A stretch of 64,000 nt of DNA, taken from the NCBI RefSeq assembly GCF_001039355.2, contig NW_019775403.1:241252-305251 (forward strand), given 5' to 3'. This stretch comes from Lingula anatina. Its lineage: Eukaryota; Brachiopoda; Lingulata; Lingulida; Lingulidae. The notes beneath the pieces are model-generated. The model saw only the letters and a program-made list of their open reading frames with translations. It had not been told where the DNA came from and did no database searches. A program made the position numbers and the translations under genes. Positions 1-12,600 of this stretch are shown in pieces; position 1 is the first letter of the stretch, and every line of letters starts with the position of its first letter.

Positions 1-645
1 ATTTAGTTTGGTATCACGTATGACGTTAAAAAGCACAGGGGAGCGATTTTAGCTTTAGCAAGGCCCTGAAAAGAGGGAATCATTAAAAAACGTTCAAATG
101 TGTTAAAGCTGGTGCGTTTTCCTTTCAAGCAATTGCATCCATGTGAATTTTGACAAAGACAACATATTTGGTGACAATTCCGCCGAGAGGACACTTTCTT
201 TTTCATTAGCCAGAGTGTTTGAACTGAGTGTTTTTTTTAAATTAGTTATATACATTGCTTTGACGGACCGAAGGTTGCATTGTTCAATTGCCTTTAATTT
301 GTTCAGAGGTTTAATGTTTTGAAGTTGAACGGCAACTGCTATTACGGGATGGTTTCTACTGACTGATTTTGCATCATTTTCTTATTTTCACAAAACGTAG
401 GCATTTTCTGAATTTTGCAAGACAATATACCATCCAACCAATCAGCCACCAAAGCGAGGAACACTCCGACTAATGAACCTTTGGACAGCCGAGACAAATC
501 TTCCACTTACCATTTCTTCCTTCATCCCCCCCCCCCCCCCCCCCCCCAATAATCTCAGTTTGAATTTGTTTGGAAACAAAAATGCTGACGAATATTAGCC
601 ACGTAAATGGATTTTTTTCAATTATCTATTTTTTTTCATACTCAG
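1..645. other. Non-coding, probably an intron of the FMO gene
   Basis: No exon with family similarity and splice borders could be found here. The stretch holds a run of about 22 C at 526-547 and short T runs. Because the first recognisable FMO exon starts in the middle of the protein at 646, this stretch is most likely an intron whose upstream exons lie outside the window. Confidence 0.5.
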
Positions 646-2535
646 GTATATTTTTCCACGCGACGAGGGTTTTGGGTGACATTTAAATCAGACAAGAAGG
701 GGTTTCCTTGGGATATCAACCAACTGCGGAGGCTTCCTCAGTTTTTTCTGAGCTTTCTCCCTTACTCTTGGAAGTGAGTTCTGCGTTTTATACACCAGAG
801 GCAGTTCGAAGATTTTTCTTGAGAAATATTCATCAATCGACAAGTTTTCCTTAAGTTAGGCCAATTACTGAAACTACATATTTATTTAAAAACGAAATTG
901 TTAAAATCGTACCCTTTCTACATAGATATCTAACCTAATGCAGTTAAATTAGAAAATAAGTTTTCAACGCTTTTCATACGGTTAAGACATATAATTATCA
1001 TCTCTCACCTATGCGTTTCAGATGTACCATGGCAGAAAACGCAATCAACGAGCGGTTTGACCACGAAACATTTGGACTGAAACCGAAGCATCGTATTTTC
1101 AGTCAACACGGTACCGCTAACGACGAGCTCCCAATCCGAGTCTTGAGCGGCACGGTGGCCATTAAACCAAACGTTGTCGGTTACACAAAAACTGGCGTCA
1201 AATTCGAAGACGGAACCGTAGAGGACAACATTGACCTGGTGGTTCTTGCGACGGGGTATAACTTCGGTTTCCCTTACGTTGATGAGTCTGTCATCACAGT
1301 GAAGGATAACAAGCTCGACTTGTACGAGTATGTCTGGCCGCTGATATCTAAGCCCACCATAGCATTCATCGGCTGCGTTCAACCGATAGGGGCGCTGTTT
1401 CCTATAGCTGAACTTCAATGCCGCTGGGCGACTCGCGTTTTTAAGGTGGGTTTGAATTAATTCGTAATTTGGAACTAATTTGAAGATGTTGTCTTACCTC
1501 AATTTCTTTTATTCTTGATAAAAAAAATGTACTGAACTCGCAAATCTGTTTCTACCATACTTCTGCTGTTCTTTAAGAATGAATATTTTGAAAAAAAAAT
1601 TAATCTTTTTTTTTTTTTTTTTTTTTTAATTTGACATAGTGAAAAAAAATATAATAAAAACAAAATTCGAAATTTTCATGTTGAATGAATGTTTCAAGTT
1701 GAATTTAAAATATTGGATATTAAAATAGAATGTAAAAATATTTCAGACACACAGCCCTGGTTGAGTTTAATATCCATGTAAAACAAACGACATGTCGTAT
1801 TCCAGGGTCTAATCAAATTACCCGATAAGGAGGTCATGGAGGCGGACATGACGGCAAAGCGTGACGCGATGGCGAAACGTTACGTCCAGAGTCAGCGTCA
1901 CACTATCCAGGTGGACTGGGTGCCCTACATGGACGAACTCGCTACACACGTTGGCTGCAAGCCCAACTTACGTAAATAACCATTTCAACCGCCTGAAAAA
2001 AGGCCATCTGTCTTAATAAAAAAAGTGTAGAATCAAGAGTATTACTGCTCACATTGTATTGTTGTGCTTTTATATATTTTATTAAATTGTATATCCACAG
2101 GTTTTCAAAACATCAATTTTTTTAAAGAACAAACCTTTTGTATAAATGACTGTACAACTTGATAGTTTGAACAACACGGGACTGCTATTAAATTTTTCGT
2201 GAAAAATAGAAGTATTTCAGACAGAATATTTGGATAGGTGTGTAAGCACAAACTTAAACTTGAATTTTTTTTCAGTGAAACTTTTCCTGACCGACCCTGT
2301 CTTGGCCTGGGCGGTTCTCACGGGGCCATGCGCGCCGTACCAGTATCGCCTGATGGGTCCTAACCCCTGGAAAGGGGCGCGGGAGGCAGTCTTGACCACC
2401 ATGGAGCGCGTGCTGTACCCCCTTCGAACCAGAAAAGCCTATACAGGCTCCAGTGCCTCGGGCCCGGGGTTCCTCACAATGCTGGTGATATTCATCGTCA
2501 TAGTCGCAGTTCTCTTGAAGGTGTTTTTTGGATGA
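646..2535 (+). CDS. Flavin-containing monooxygenase, C-terminal part (partial, 4 exons)
   Basis: The exons are 646-773, 1022-1445, 1806-1971 and 2276-2535, with GT-AG introns and matching phases (2, 0, 1). FMOs use FAD and NADPH to oxygenate soft nucleophiles on N or S at the ER membrane. The first exon reads VYFSTRRGFWV, the FMO stretch just after the NADPH-binding fold. The second exon carries the diagnostic LATGYNFGFP motif and the stretch QPIGALFPIAELQCRWATRVF. The third holds KRYVQSQRHTIQ. The last exon ends in a hydrophobic anchor (MLVIFIVIVAVLLKVFFG) typical of vertebrate-type FMOs. The FAD-binding and NADPH-binding GxGxxG motifs must lie in exons upstream of the window. Reading on past the donor at 1445 gives only three intronic codons before a stop. 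A possible polyadenylation signal AATAAA is at 2840-2845. Assignment to the FMO family is firm; the subtype (FMO1-5) is not resolved. Confidence 0.93.
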
Positions 2536-2913
2536 GGCAGGTGTTTGATGATGTCGATTGTAGAAACGTAGATTGTAGAAACATAGATTTGAAAATTTCG
2601 ATATATTTGATACTTTTACACAAATCAGCTCTTTACGGGCCTCATGAGCCTCAATGAAAAATATTTCGGGCGACGGAGCATTCTACTACTTAGCACTAAA
2701 AATTGTTTCGTCGTTTATGTATACCAAGCTACAGCCCAAAATAACTCCGCAAGACAGAAAATGAACAGTGATTTTTTGCATCAGCTTTTAGAAATAAAAC
2801 AGATCGACTTTTCACAGAATATTCACAAATACGTCTTTAAATAAATAGGCGGTCAATTTAATATCTCTGAAATTTTCCGTTTTTCCCTATATAATCTGCC
2901 ACCCTGGTAGAGG
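2536..2913. other. FMO 3' UTR and flank
   Basis: This stretch between the FMO stop codon and the duplicated block has no coding similarity. It contains AATAAA at 2840-2845, which would give a 3' UTR of about 320 bases. Confidence 0.4.
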
Positions 2914-5900
2914 GTAACAATTTAAGATGTACATATCATAAATGAAGTACTCATATTTCCTATGTCAGTATGGAGTTCTTATGCCGTAATTCAGTTATTG
3001 GTAACATAATAATACTCTTATATTGCATTTTAACAAACAATAAAATTGAAACCACTTCTTTTAGCGTGTTGCTTTTTTTGTTAAATTTTGGTTGGTTTCT
3101 TAAAGTCTCATTATCTTCCTCTCTACATGTACTACAAAATGATTTATCACTCTACATTATTACGGAAGAGAGTGGTAAATAAGAAAAAACTAAAAAACAC
3201 GTCAACTTGTTCAGAGCTCTCTATTGCAGCTAAAACAATTTGACTTCTGGTTAACCATACTAGTCACATTTTACACAAAATTAATGCATAATAGGCCTTT
3301 TCCATGTGGCGATGGACACAATGCACATTGTGTTGAGACATCCAAGTCACAATGAGTCACGCCTAACAAAATTTTTTTTTTTTACAATTTATCCCACATT
3401 TAGTTTCACAGGATTAATTTATCTCCACAAATGACTGGAACAGGGGCAGGTTAACTTCTCCATTCTGCAAATAAATATGGGAGTTATTTCAAATTAAAAT
3501 TGGTAACACTTTTTACATTTCCTCTTCTCAGAGTGACTTCATAGGATTTATGACATTATATTTAAGCCAATTTTAAATTAAGTGAAGATAATATTACAAC
3601 CCCGCTACTGATTTCAATCATTATATTAACACAACTACAGTTCATGGGTTACCAGGTAACCGTTTGCAGTAACAAACTACTCACTTTGGTTTGACTTTGT
3701 TCCAAGAGGCAAGCAATCAGTTTGGTGACATCTGCAACATAACCATGTACCTGGCAGAAAATGAGATCATTATTATTATTATTTTAGCCTGTGACATGAG
3801 TCATCAGTCTAAAGCAATGGAATGATAGGTCTGTGGTTGGGCCGGTGAAAAATTGGATTTTTAAAAAGAAAAATCAGTCTGCAATTGGTCCTACACCTGT
3901 GGTCATTAAAAATTTTTTTGGACCAGTAAATTTTTCTCTAAGTGTGAAAAAATGGTCTGATATGGCCACTAGATTTTTTTCTAGATTTTTTCAAAAGAGC
4001 TTTTGATTTGTTTCAATATTTTTTCCGAAATGTAACTAAAACATGATGATTCTAAATCAAAGCTATTACTATTAAGACTCCTACAATAGGGTGCAATGTT
4101 CAGTCCTTTCAAAAATTTAATTCAGACCAGTGAATCCTGATTTGAACCATCCTGATTTTAGGAAGGTAGTGGTCCTAATGGCCTGTAAGCTGAAAAGTTT
4201 ATAACCAAACTCAAAAATGATATTGGTTGTTTTAGATTTTTTCAATCTTCTATAACTTTGATCTTGAGACTATTAAATTTGATTCGAACTAGCAGTGTTT
4301 GTTTGTGTACCAGTCCAATTGAGCTGAAACTTGCTGGGACTTCTGTTTCAACCATGTACAATTACAAATTGTATTGAACACTAAGTCTTATACTTTGCAC
4401 TCAAAATTAGAAAACAGAATGAACCTTGACCAGTTAATAATTTGGAAACACTGAAAAATACAATAGCTCTTTAAAAAACAATCTGCCAAAGAAAATCACA
4501 AGGCATCATTAATTTACCATATGCACATGGTGTCCACCAGAGTGTTTTATCATAAGGCGTTTACTAATAAAATCATTGCTTTTTGACACAGCTGCAACCT
4601 GAAGTAAATAGCAAATTCACTTTCATAAATAGCCTAACAAAAGGACAATTCTTTAATCAACATGCATTATCAATTTTGTTGTAACAAATGAAATGCTTTT
4701 CTAGAAGAGCAAGCATGGTAAAAAAAATTTACTTAAAATTTGCTATCAACTGTTGATAACGACAAAATCTACATTCATGCCACAAAGATATTTTTATGAT
4801 AAAAATGCAGGATTACATTTTATTTAATTCTACACCATCAAGTGATCAGTTTTGTTTAATTACAGATGGTATAACAATGTACACTTTCAAAATGGCTAAA
4901 TTTCATGAGTTAAATACTTTACTTTCACAATATGTTTAATAAATAGAATGTATACCGTAATAAACTTTCTCAGGCTTGGTGACCAAAGCTGAAATTCGTT
5001 TCTACAACTTTCCCACATGGCAAGTTGGGGTGCAGGTACAGAGCGCATCCTACAGTGAACATCAAATATTAAATACCTCTGACAACAGTTTATGACCTAT
5101 ACCTGTTACAAGTCCATCTAATAATAATATGAAATAAAAAGATTTCCAAAAACAAAATACCATGCTGTTGATTATAGATTACAAAAACTGACAATCTTAC
5201 ACCAACCCTTCTTTGCTATATCTAAATCAAGACACATAATCATGATAAATCTTTGTTATTTAGTACCAGTATATGTATGTGTACTAGATGTATATATTTC
5301 TTTATGGGTACTCAATGAAACACTTGTAACTTGCCTGCCATAAGGAAAAATCTCACTGGTTGTTTTAGGAGTATAAAGTCTCTGCAAGAGGTCAACCATC
5401 TCTTGGTACATTATATCACTTTCACTGCAATTCACAGTAGCAGCACATAACTGAACCTGACAATAAAAAATAATTTATAATCACACCAAGGTTTATGTCA
5501 CTGCTTAAATAGAATATTTTATGAGTAATTTTACTTGTACATTAGTTCATTATATTAAGATTGTTTTTTCATTGACAAACAGGCAACACAATTACCAACT
5601 AGAGAAATGGTAATGCACCAATTGTATTGTATCGTCATTAGTATATCATATTGTACAAGGTCATGACAATCTATGTACCAGTACAGAAATAAATTGAATT
5701 TATTCCTTTAATCATATCTGCCTATACTCTACTTTTCTTAGTTTTAGCACACCGAAAAAAAAGTCTTAAGTCAAAAAATGTCATGCTGGCCTATTTGACC
5801 TCTGACAGGTGCCAGTGTCTTATAGTTTGACACCTGTCAATTTGTTGTTGATTTGAGAATAATATCAAAACAGTCCAGAATTGGGCTGTAGGGTAGTCTG

Positions 5901-5951
5901 CTTTTCAATTTTGTTGCCATCACAAGATAGGAATGTTCTCATTTTAAGAAT
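2914..5951. repeat. Tandem duplication, copy 1 (distal)
   Basis: This block is nearly identical, with few substitutions and small indels, to 5989-9209. Corresponding points are offset by about 3.25 kb: the exon at 5335-5456 equals 8593-8714. It starts with a roughly 285-base module (2914-3198) that occurs again inside copy 2. It ends at 5951, where similarity stops abruptly three bases before a single N at 5954. The block contains duplicated 3' exons of the SerRS-like gene on the minus strand. Confidence 0.93.
3414..5456 (-). pseudogene. Duplicated last five exons of the SerRS-like gene
   Basis: The exons are 5335-5456, 4956-5049, 4518-4598, 3685-3750 and 3414-3464. Each matches an exon of the complete gene upstream (8593-8714, 8210-8303, 7773-7853, 6562-6627, 6283-6333) in borders and length. 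All five remain open and ready to splice, so this is a partial gene copy rather than a decayed one. It lacks any promoter or the first 11 exons. The terminal exon differs: it ends FVEIN and has VN where the proximal copy has VS and ends FVEMK. It could serve as alternative 3' exons if transcription ran through copy 2, or it could be an assembly duplicate of the second haplotype. Confidence 0.8.
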
Positions 5952-5953
5952 GT

Positions 5954-5954
5954 N
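5954..5954. other. Single ambiguous base at duplication junction
   Basis: One N lies three bases past the end of copy 1 and about 35 bases before copy 2 resumes at 5989. The 35 bases between are not found in either copy. An N exactly at the junction suggests a patched or polished assembly join. Confidence 0.9.
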
Positions 5955-6282
5955 TTCGAGAAATGGATTTTTACATGAAGATTGTCCTTTAAAGTCTCAT
6001 TATCTTCCTCTCTACATGTACTACAAAATGATTAATCACTCTACATTATTACGGAAGAGAGTGGTAAATAAGAAAAAACTAAAAACACGTCAACTTGTTC
6101 AGAGCTCTCTATTGCAGCTAAAACAATTTATTGTCACATTTTACACAAAATTAATGCATAATAGGCCTTTTCCATGTGGCGATGGACACAATGCACATTG
6201 TGTTGAGACATCCAAGTCACAATGAGTCACGCCTAACAATTTTTTTTTTTTTACGATTTATCCCACATTTAGTTTCACAGGA

Positions 6283-9200
6283 TTATTTCATCTCCACAAA
6301 TGACTGGAACAGGGGCAGGCTTACTTCTCCATTCTGCAAATAAATATGGGAGTTATTTCAAATTAAAATTGGTAACACTTTTTACATTTCCTCTTCCCTT
6401 TATCTCAGAGTGACTTCATAGGATTTATGACATTATATTTAAGCCAATTTTTAATTAAGTGAAGATAATATTACAACCCCGCTACTGATTTCAATCATTA
6501 TTTTAACACAACTACAGTTCATGGGTTACCAGGTAATCGTTTGCAGTAACAAACTACTCACTTTGGTTTGACTTTGTTCCAAGAGGCAAGCAATCAGTTT
6601 GGTGACATCTGCAACATAACCATGTACCTGGCAGAAAATGAGATCATTATTATTATTATTTTAGCCTGTGACATGAGTCATCAGTCTAAAGCAATGGAAT
6701 GATAGGTCTGTGGTTGGGCCGCTTAAAAATTGGATTTTTAAAAAGAAAAATCAGTCTGCAATTGGTCCTACACCTGTGGTCATTAAAAATTTTTTTGGAC
6801 CAGTACATTTTTCTCTAAGTGTGAAAAAATGGTCTGATAAGGCCACTAGATTTTTTTCTAGATTTTTTCAAAAGAGCTTTTGATTTGTTTCAATTTTTTT
6901 TTTCCGAAATGTAACTAAAACATGATGATTCTAAATCAAAGCTATTACTATTAAGACTCCTACAATAGAGTGCAATGTTCAGTCCTTTCAAAAATTTAAT
7001 TCAGACCAGTGAATCCTGATTTGAACCATCCTGATTTTAGGAAAGTGGTGGTCCTAATGGCCTGTAAGCTGAAAAGTTTATAACCAAACTCAAAAATGAT
7101 ATTGGTTGTTTTAGATTTTTTCAATCTTCTATAACTTTGATCTTGAGACTATTAAATTTGATTCGAACTAGCAGTGTTTGTTTGTGTACCAGTCCAATTG
7201 AGCTGAAACTTGCTGGGACTTTTGTTTCAACCATGTAACAATTTAAGATGTACATATCATAAATGAAGTACTCATATTTCCTATGTCAGTATGGGGTTCT
7301 TATGCCGTAATTCAGTTGTTGGTAACATAATAATAATACTCTTATATTGCATTTTAACAAACAATAAAATTGAAACCACTTCTTTTAGCGTGTTGCTTTT
7401 TTGTTAAATTTTGGTTGGTTTCTTAAAGTCTCATTATCTTCCTCTCTACATGTACTACAAAATGATTAATCACTCTACATTATTACGGAAGAGAGTGGTA
7501 AATAAGAAAAAACTAAAAAACTTTGATCTTGAGACTATTAAATTTGATTCGAACTAGCAGTGTTTGTTTGTGTACCAGTCCAATTGAGCTGGGACTTTTG
7601 TTTCAACCATGTACAATTACAAATTGTATTGAACACTAAGTCTTATACTTTGCACTCAAAATTAGAAAACAGAATGAACCTTGACCAGTTAATAATTTGG
7701 AAACACTGAAAAATACAATAGCTCTTTAAAAAACAATCTGCCAAAGAAAATCACAAGGCATCATTAATTTACCATATGCACATGGTGTCCACCAGAGTGT
7801 TTTATCATAAGGCGTTTACTAATAAAATCATTGCTTTTTGACACAGCTGCAACCTGAAGTAAATAGCAAATTCACTTTCATAAATAGCCTAACAAAAGGA
7901 CAATTCTTTAATCAACATGCATTATCAATTTTGTTGTAACAAATGAAATGCTTTTCTAGAAGAGCAAGCATGGTAAAAAAATTTACTTAAAATTTGCTAT
8001 CAACTGTTGATAACAACAAAATCTACATTCATGCCACAAAGATATTTTTATGATAAAAATGCAGGATTACATTTTATTTAATTCTACACCATCAAGTGAT
8101 CAGTTTTGTTTAATTACAGATGGTATAACAATGTACACTTTCAAAATGGCTAAATTTCATGAGTTAAATACTTTACTTTCATAAAATGTTTAATAAATAG
8201 AATGTATACCGTAATAAACTTTCTCAGGCTTGGTGACCAAAGCTGAAATTCGTTTCTACAACTTTCCCACATGGCAAGTTGGGGTGCAGGTACAGAGCGC
8301 ATCCTACAGTGAACACCAAATATTAAATACTTCTGGCAACAGTTTATGACCTATACCTGTTACAAGTCCATCTAATAATAATATGAAATAAAAAGATTTC
8401 CAAAAACAAAATACCATGCTGTTGATTATAGATTAAAAAAACTGACAATCTTACACCAACCCTTCTTTGCTATATCTAAATCAAGACACATAATCATGAT
8501 AAATCTTTGTTATTTAGTACCAGTATATGTATGTGTACTAGATGTATATGTTTCTTTATGGGTACTTGATGATCGAAACACTTCTAACTTGCCTGCCATA
8601 AGGAAAAATCTCACTGGTTGTTTTAGGAGTATAAAGTCTCTGCAAGAGGTCAACCATCTCTTGGTACATTATATCACTTTCACTGCAATTCACAGTAGCA
8701 GCACATAACTGAACCTGACAATAAAAAAGAATTTATAATCACACCAAGGTTTATGTCACTGCTTAAATAGAACATTTTATAAGTAATTTTACAAGTACAT
8801 TAGTTCATTATATTAAGATTGTTTTTTCATTCACAAACAGGCAACACAATTACCAACTAGAGAAATGGTAATGCACCAATTGTATTGTATCGTCATTAGT
8901 ATATCATATTGCACAAGGTCATGACAATCTATGTACCAGTACAGAAATAAATTGAATTTATTCCTTTAATCATATCTGCCTATACTCTACTTTTCTTAGT
9001 TTTAGCACACCGAAAAAAAAGTCTTAAGTCAAAAAATGTCATGCTGGCCTATTTGACCTCTGACAGGTGCCAGTGTCTTATAGTTTGACACCTGTCAATT
9101 TGTTGTTGATTTGAGAATAATATCAAAACAGTCCAGAATTGGGCTGTAGGGTAGTCTGCTTTTCAATTTTGTTGCCATCACAAGATAGGAATGTTCTCAT

Positions 9201-9558
9201 TTTAAGAATATTACAAATGCATAACGTGTAAAATTCAATTTTCTGCATTGAAAAGATTGAATCATTACCTTATGCCTGCTAGTATCATCAGGCATTTACA
9301 AGTAGCAAATGTTAGTCCTGTGAAGCTCAAGCTGCATGGTTACCAGATATGAGTGTTGTTAATATCTCTTGTTAATTATCTTTAAAGTGTTTTGTCTTAA
9401 TTCCAAAATGCTAAATAGTTGCACTAATTCATACTAATTGTATGGTCAACAGATGATGGCATATTTACCCTTGATGATTGACATGTGTTGAACAGGCTTG
9501 GCCCATTCAGATCTTCTTTTGCTTTAACAAAACAAAATAATGTTAGTCCTTAAAGTGT

Positions 9559-9612
<54 letters not shown>

Positions 9613-12600
9613 AATAAATAATTCTAATTTCTTTAAAAAGCTGAAGAGTTGTAGGAAAATACACACTGATTTTTGAAAAATATTTTACACAATCTAGTCA
9701 TTTTTCCATGTGAACTATTGTAATTTTTTTAATTAGGAAAAAGTTCTTCAGTAGAATTATTTACAAGGATAAGAAGAAAAACACACAACTTATTGACACA
9801 GAAACATCTCATAAAGTTTGTTTCATAAATAAACCAGTCCAAACCTGCCCAAGCTTACCAGGTTGGTAATGTCTACCCACAGAATACCATTTAGCTGGCA
9901 AACTCTTCTCCCAGATATAGTTCTTTGTTATGTAGGCTTTGGATATAAAACATACCACATTGTTAACAATAAAACTGTGATTAAAAGCTAATGTCTAAAA
10001 TAATTGAATAGTCATAAAAGCCATACACACACAACACACACAATATATATATATATATGAGGTTAACCTGTACAGCTGGAATAAAAAAAATTGTTGGCAG
10101 AAACTGAAAATGCAGACTGGACAGGAAATAAAATAATGGTGTGCACTATGCAACAGAGCACAGTAGGGTCATAAAAATGATATATTAATTTATTTATTTT
10201 ACTATGAATTAGTTTATTTTCTCATTCATTTATCTATAAATCAACTTATTTTTACATGTAACTAATTTATTACCTGTGGCAGCCATGTGGCTGACGCCAG
10301 TCAGGTGATAGGTAATACTCCATTCCGGACCACCAGCCGATCCAGGCTGGGTCTTAGTGGAGCTAGACTCAGAGTCAGGACTATCTCCATCTTCAAGGTC
10401 TCCTCGGCAAGACAGAGTCAATACCTTGGTGAATTACAGGAAAAAAAATTATCTGTGGTTGAATTCAAATAATTTCCTTATTTCTAAACAAAAAATCATA
10501 TTCATTATTTATATTTAAAGTTTCATTTTTTGTTATTTCAAACTTAAGCAGCTAAATGGTTAAAGAAAGAAAATTGATTTTTTCCAGGTTAATTTTATAA
10601 TTTTATGCAAAATTCACTGCACTGCATCTACTTGAAGCAAAAAGTGTGGAATGTTCAAAGACCAAATTATTCACACTAATGAGATATGACAAACCTGTTC
10701 AGGATCTTCTGTGTCAACACCACAACCTTCCTAGATTAAAAAAAAAAATCAAACAATAGAATACTTAATATTATATTGACCTACAGTATATCACTAAAAT
10801 GACCATGATGACATATGTATACTCCACACAGTAAAGCAGAAGCCATGTAAAAAGGAGTGGATTAAATCTATGCTAACAAAACAAGTCTTTTTCCTATTTT
10901 TTTCTTGAGTGACAATCTCAGGACAAACTTAATCCTAATAAGACTGTCTACCCACCACAACAACAGATTTGAACATATCTGGACAAGAAAGTGGGGTAAA
11001 GCCAGCTTCTAACAACTGGTCAGAGAAATGGTCAGTCAAAGAGAGCTCTGCCTCAGCCAGTCTTCCTTCCAAGTAATATGCTGTGGGGCTGACAGCTCTG
11101 GAAAGCAACGGGCATTCAAAATATGGAAAATGACAAAATGACAGATTAAACAGAACAGCAAATATCAGTAAAAAAATATAACTGGGATTATTCAGAAAAT
11201 ATTTGTATTAATTTTACAAACAGTTAAGGAAGAGCAACAGTTGATACTTTCTATTCAGAGCACTTGACAATATGTTCCCATTCTTCTGTAAATTTCAAAA
11301 TTACCTGAAGTGTATATTTCCATCCGGGAGCCGACTTGCCAATTCAACATGATCTTTGTATGATATAGGAGGCTCTGAGAAATCATAACATTTCTTAAGT
11401 TGTTATGTGTTTCAAAGTGGCATTCTGGTCTAAAACATAATTTTAAAAATTAAATAATCAAGTAATACTGATTATATTTTTCTAATAGTATGTCATTTGC
11501 AGCAACAGAATGAAATATTAAGAATCCTTGAATATAATTTTTCATGCTTTTCATACATACCCATTTCCTTAATAAACTGATCAGCTGAAGAACAAGTTTT
11601 ATGATGTTCCAACAAAATATTTTCATGTTCTTTCTGGAAATAAGACAAAATGGAAACGCTAAAAAAATCAAATTTAATCAGCAAGTTGGATACAAGTTTT
11701 ATGAAGTACAGAATTATGCCTTTGCAAGAACTTCTCAGCTTATTTTAGTTAGCACTTTACAAAAGGTAAAAGTTTCAGTTACATCATTACATGCTGCCAT
11801 GTCTGCAAATAAAAATAAAAATAAAAATGATTCAACTTTAAATAAAGTCTAAAATTGTCTACAACAAAGTGACTTAACTGTACAGATGTCCAACCAGTTA
11901 GGAAGTTCCAGAACTTGTATCATGATTTTATCTTCAATGTCAAGCCACTGGTCCTGAGTTGGTAGAATAAAAAGATGGAAAAAAGTTATTTAGCAAGAAA
12001 CATTATTTCTTTAATTTCCTCCATGTATTAGCATCAGTTACCATCAACCATAATTCTACTGATTAAAAAAAAATTGTAAAATACTGAAATTACGATTCAC
12101 CTTTAACCCAGATAACTCCTCTCTTAACTCCCTTCCTCTCTTGGTCAATGTTTTCATTCTCTTTACTGCTTCGCTGGTTTTCTTGAAAATAAATTAAGCA
12201 AACATTAATGTCTGTTTCCAACATACAAACTTACTTGCATAATATTGCAATAGTTCTTCTTTTAAGTAAAATGTGTGTGTGTTGTGAGAAGGGTTTATAG
12301 GTACTAGTAGCGGGTATCAGTTTTAGTATCATTGAGACTTGAACATTATATATGACATTTTTCAAGTAACTCCATCACCCCCTGATTATGGTGATAAAAA
12401 AAAATAATCCTTACGAGTATTACTCTGACTTACCCCTGTTGTCTCAAACTGGCCTACCAGGAGCTTAACTTTCTTTGTAATGTCTTGTTTTTCAGTCTCT
12501 ACCTTCTGGAATACATCTCTGACTTCTCTAAACTTTTCATAATCCTGCATCTGAAATTAAAAGGAAACAAAATAACAATATTAAATAAGAAAAGCGAAGA

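Larger units (their letters stand above)
5989..9209. repeat. Tandem duplication, copy 2 (proximal)
   Basis: This copy begins with a truncated piece of the 285-base module (5989-6090), continues with the equivalent of 3199-4354, is interrupted by a complete module copy at 7236-7519, and then resumes from the equivalent of 4252 to 5951. The 3' exons here are contiguous with the rest of the SerRS-like gene, so this is taken as the functional copy. Confidence 0.92.

Noticed and set aside
1005-1418. 137-codon minus-strand frame over the FMO exon
   Set aside because: Shadow of the FMO coding exon, which has full family similarity on the plus strand.
2914-3200. The 285-base module as a transposon
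   Set aside because: No terminal inverted repeats, poly-A tail or target duplication. Its copies follow the boundaries of the larger duplication.
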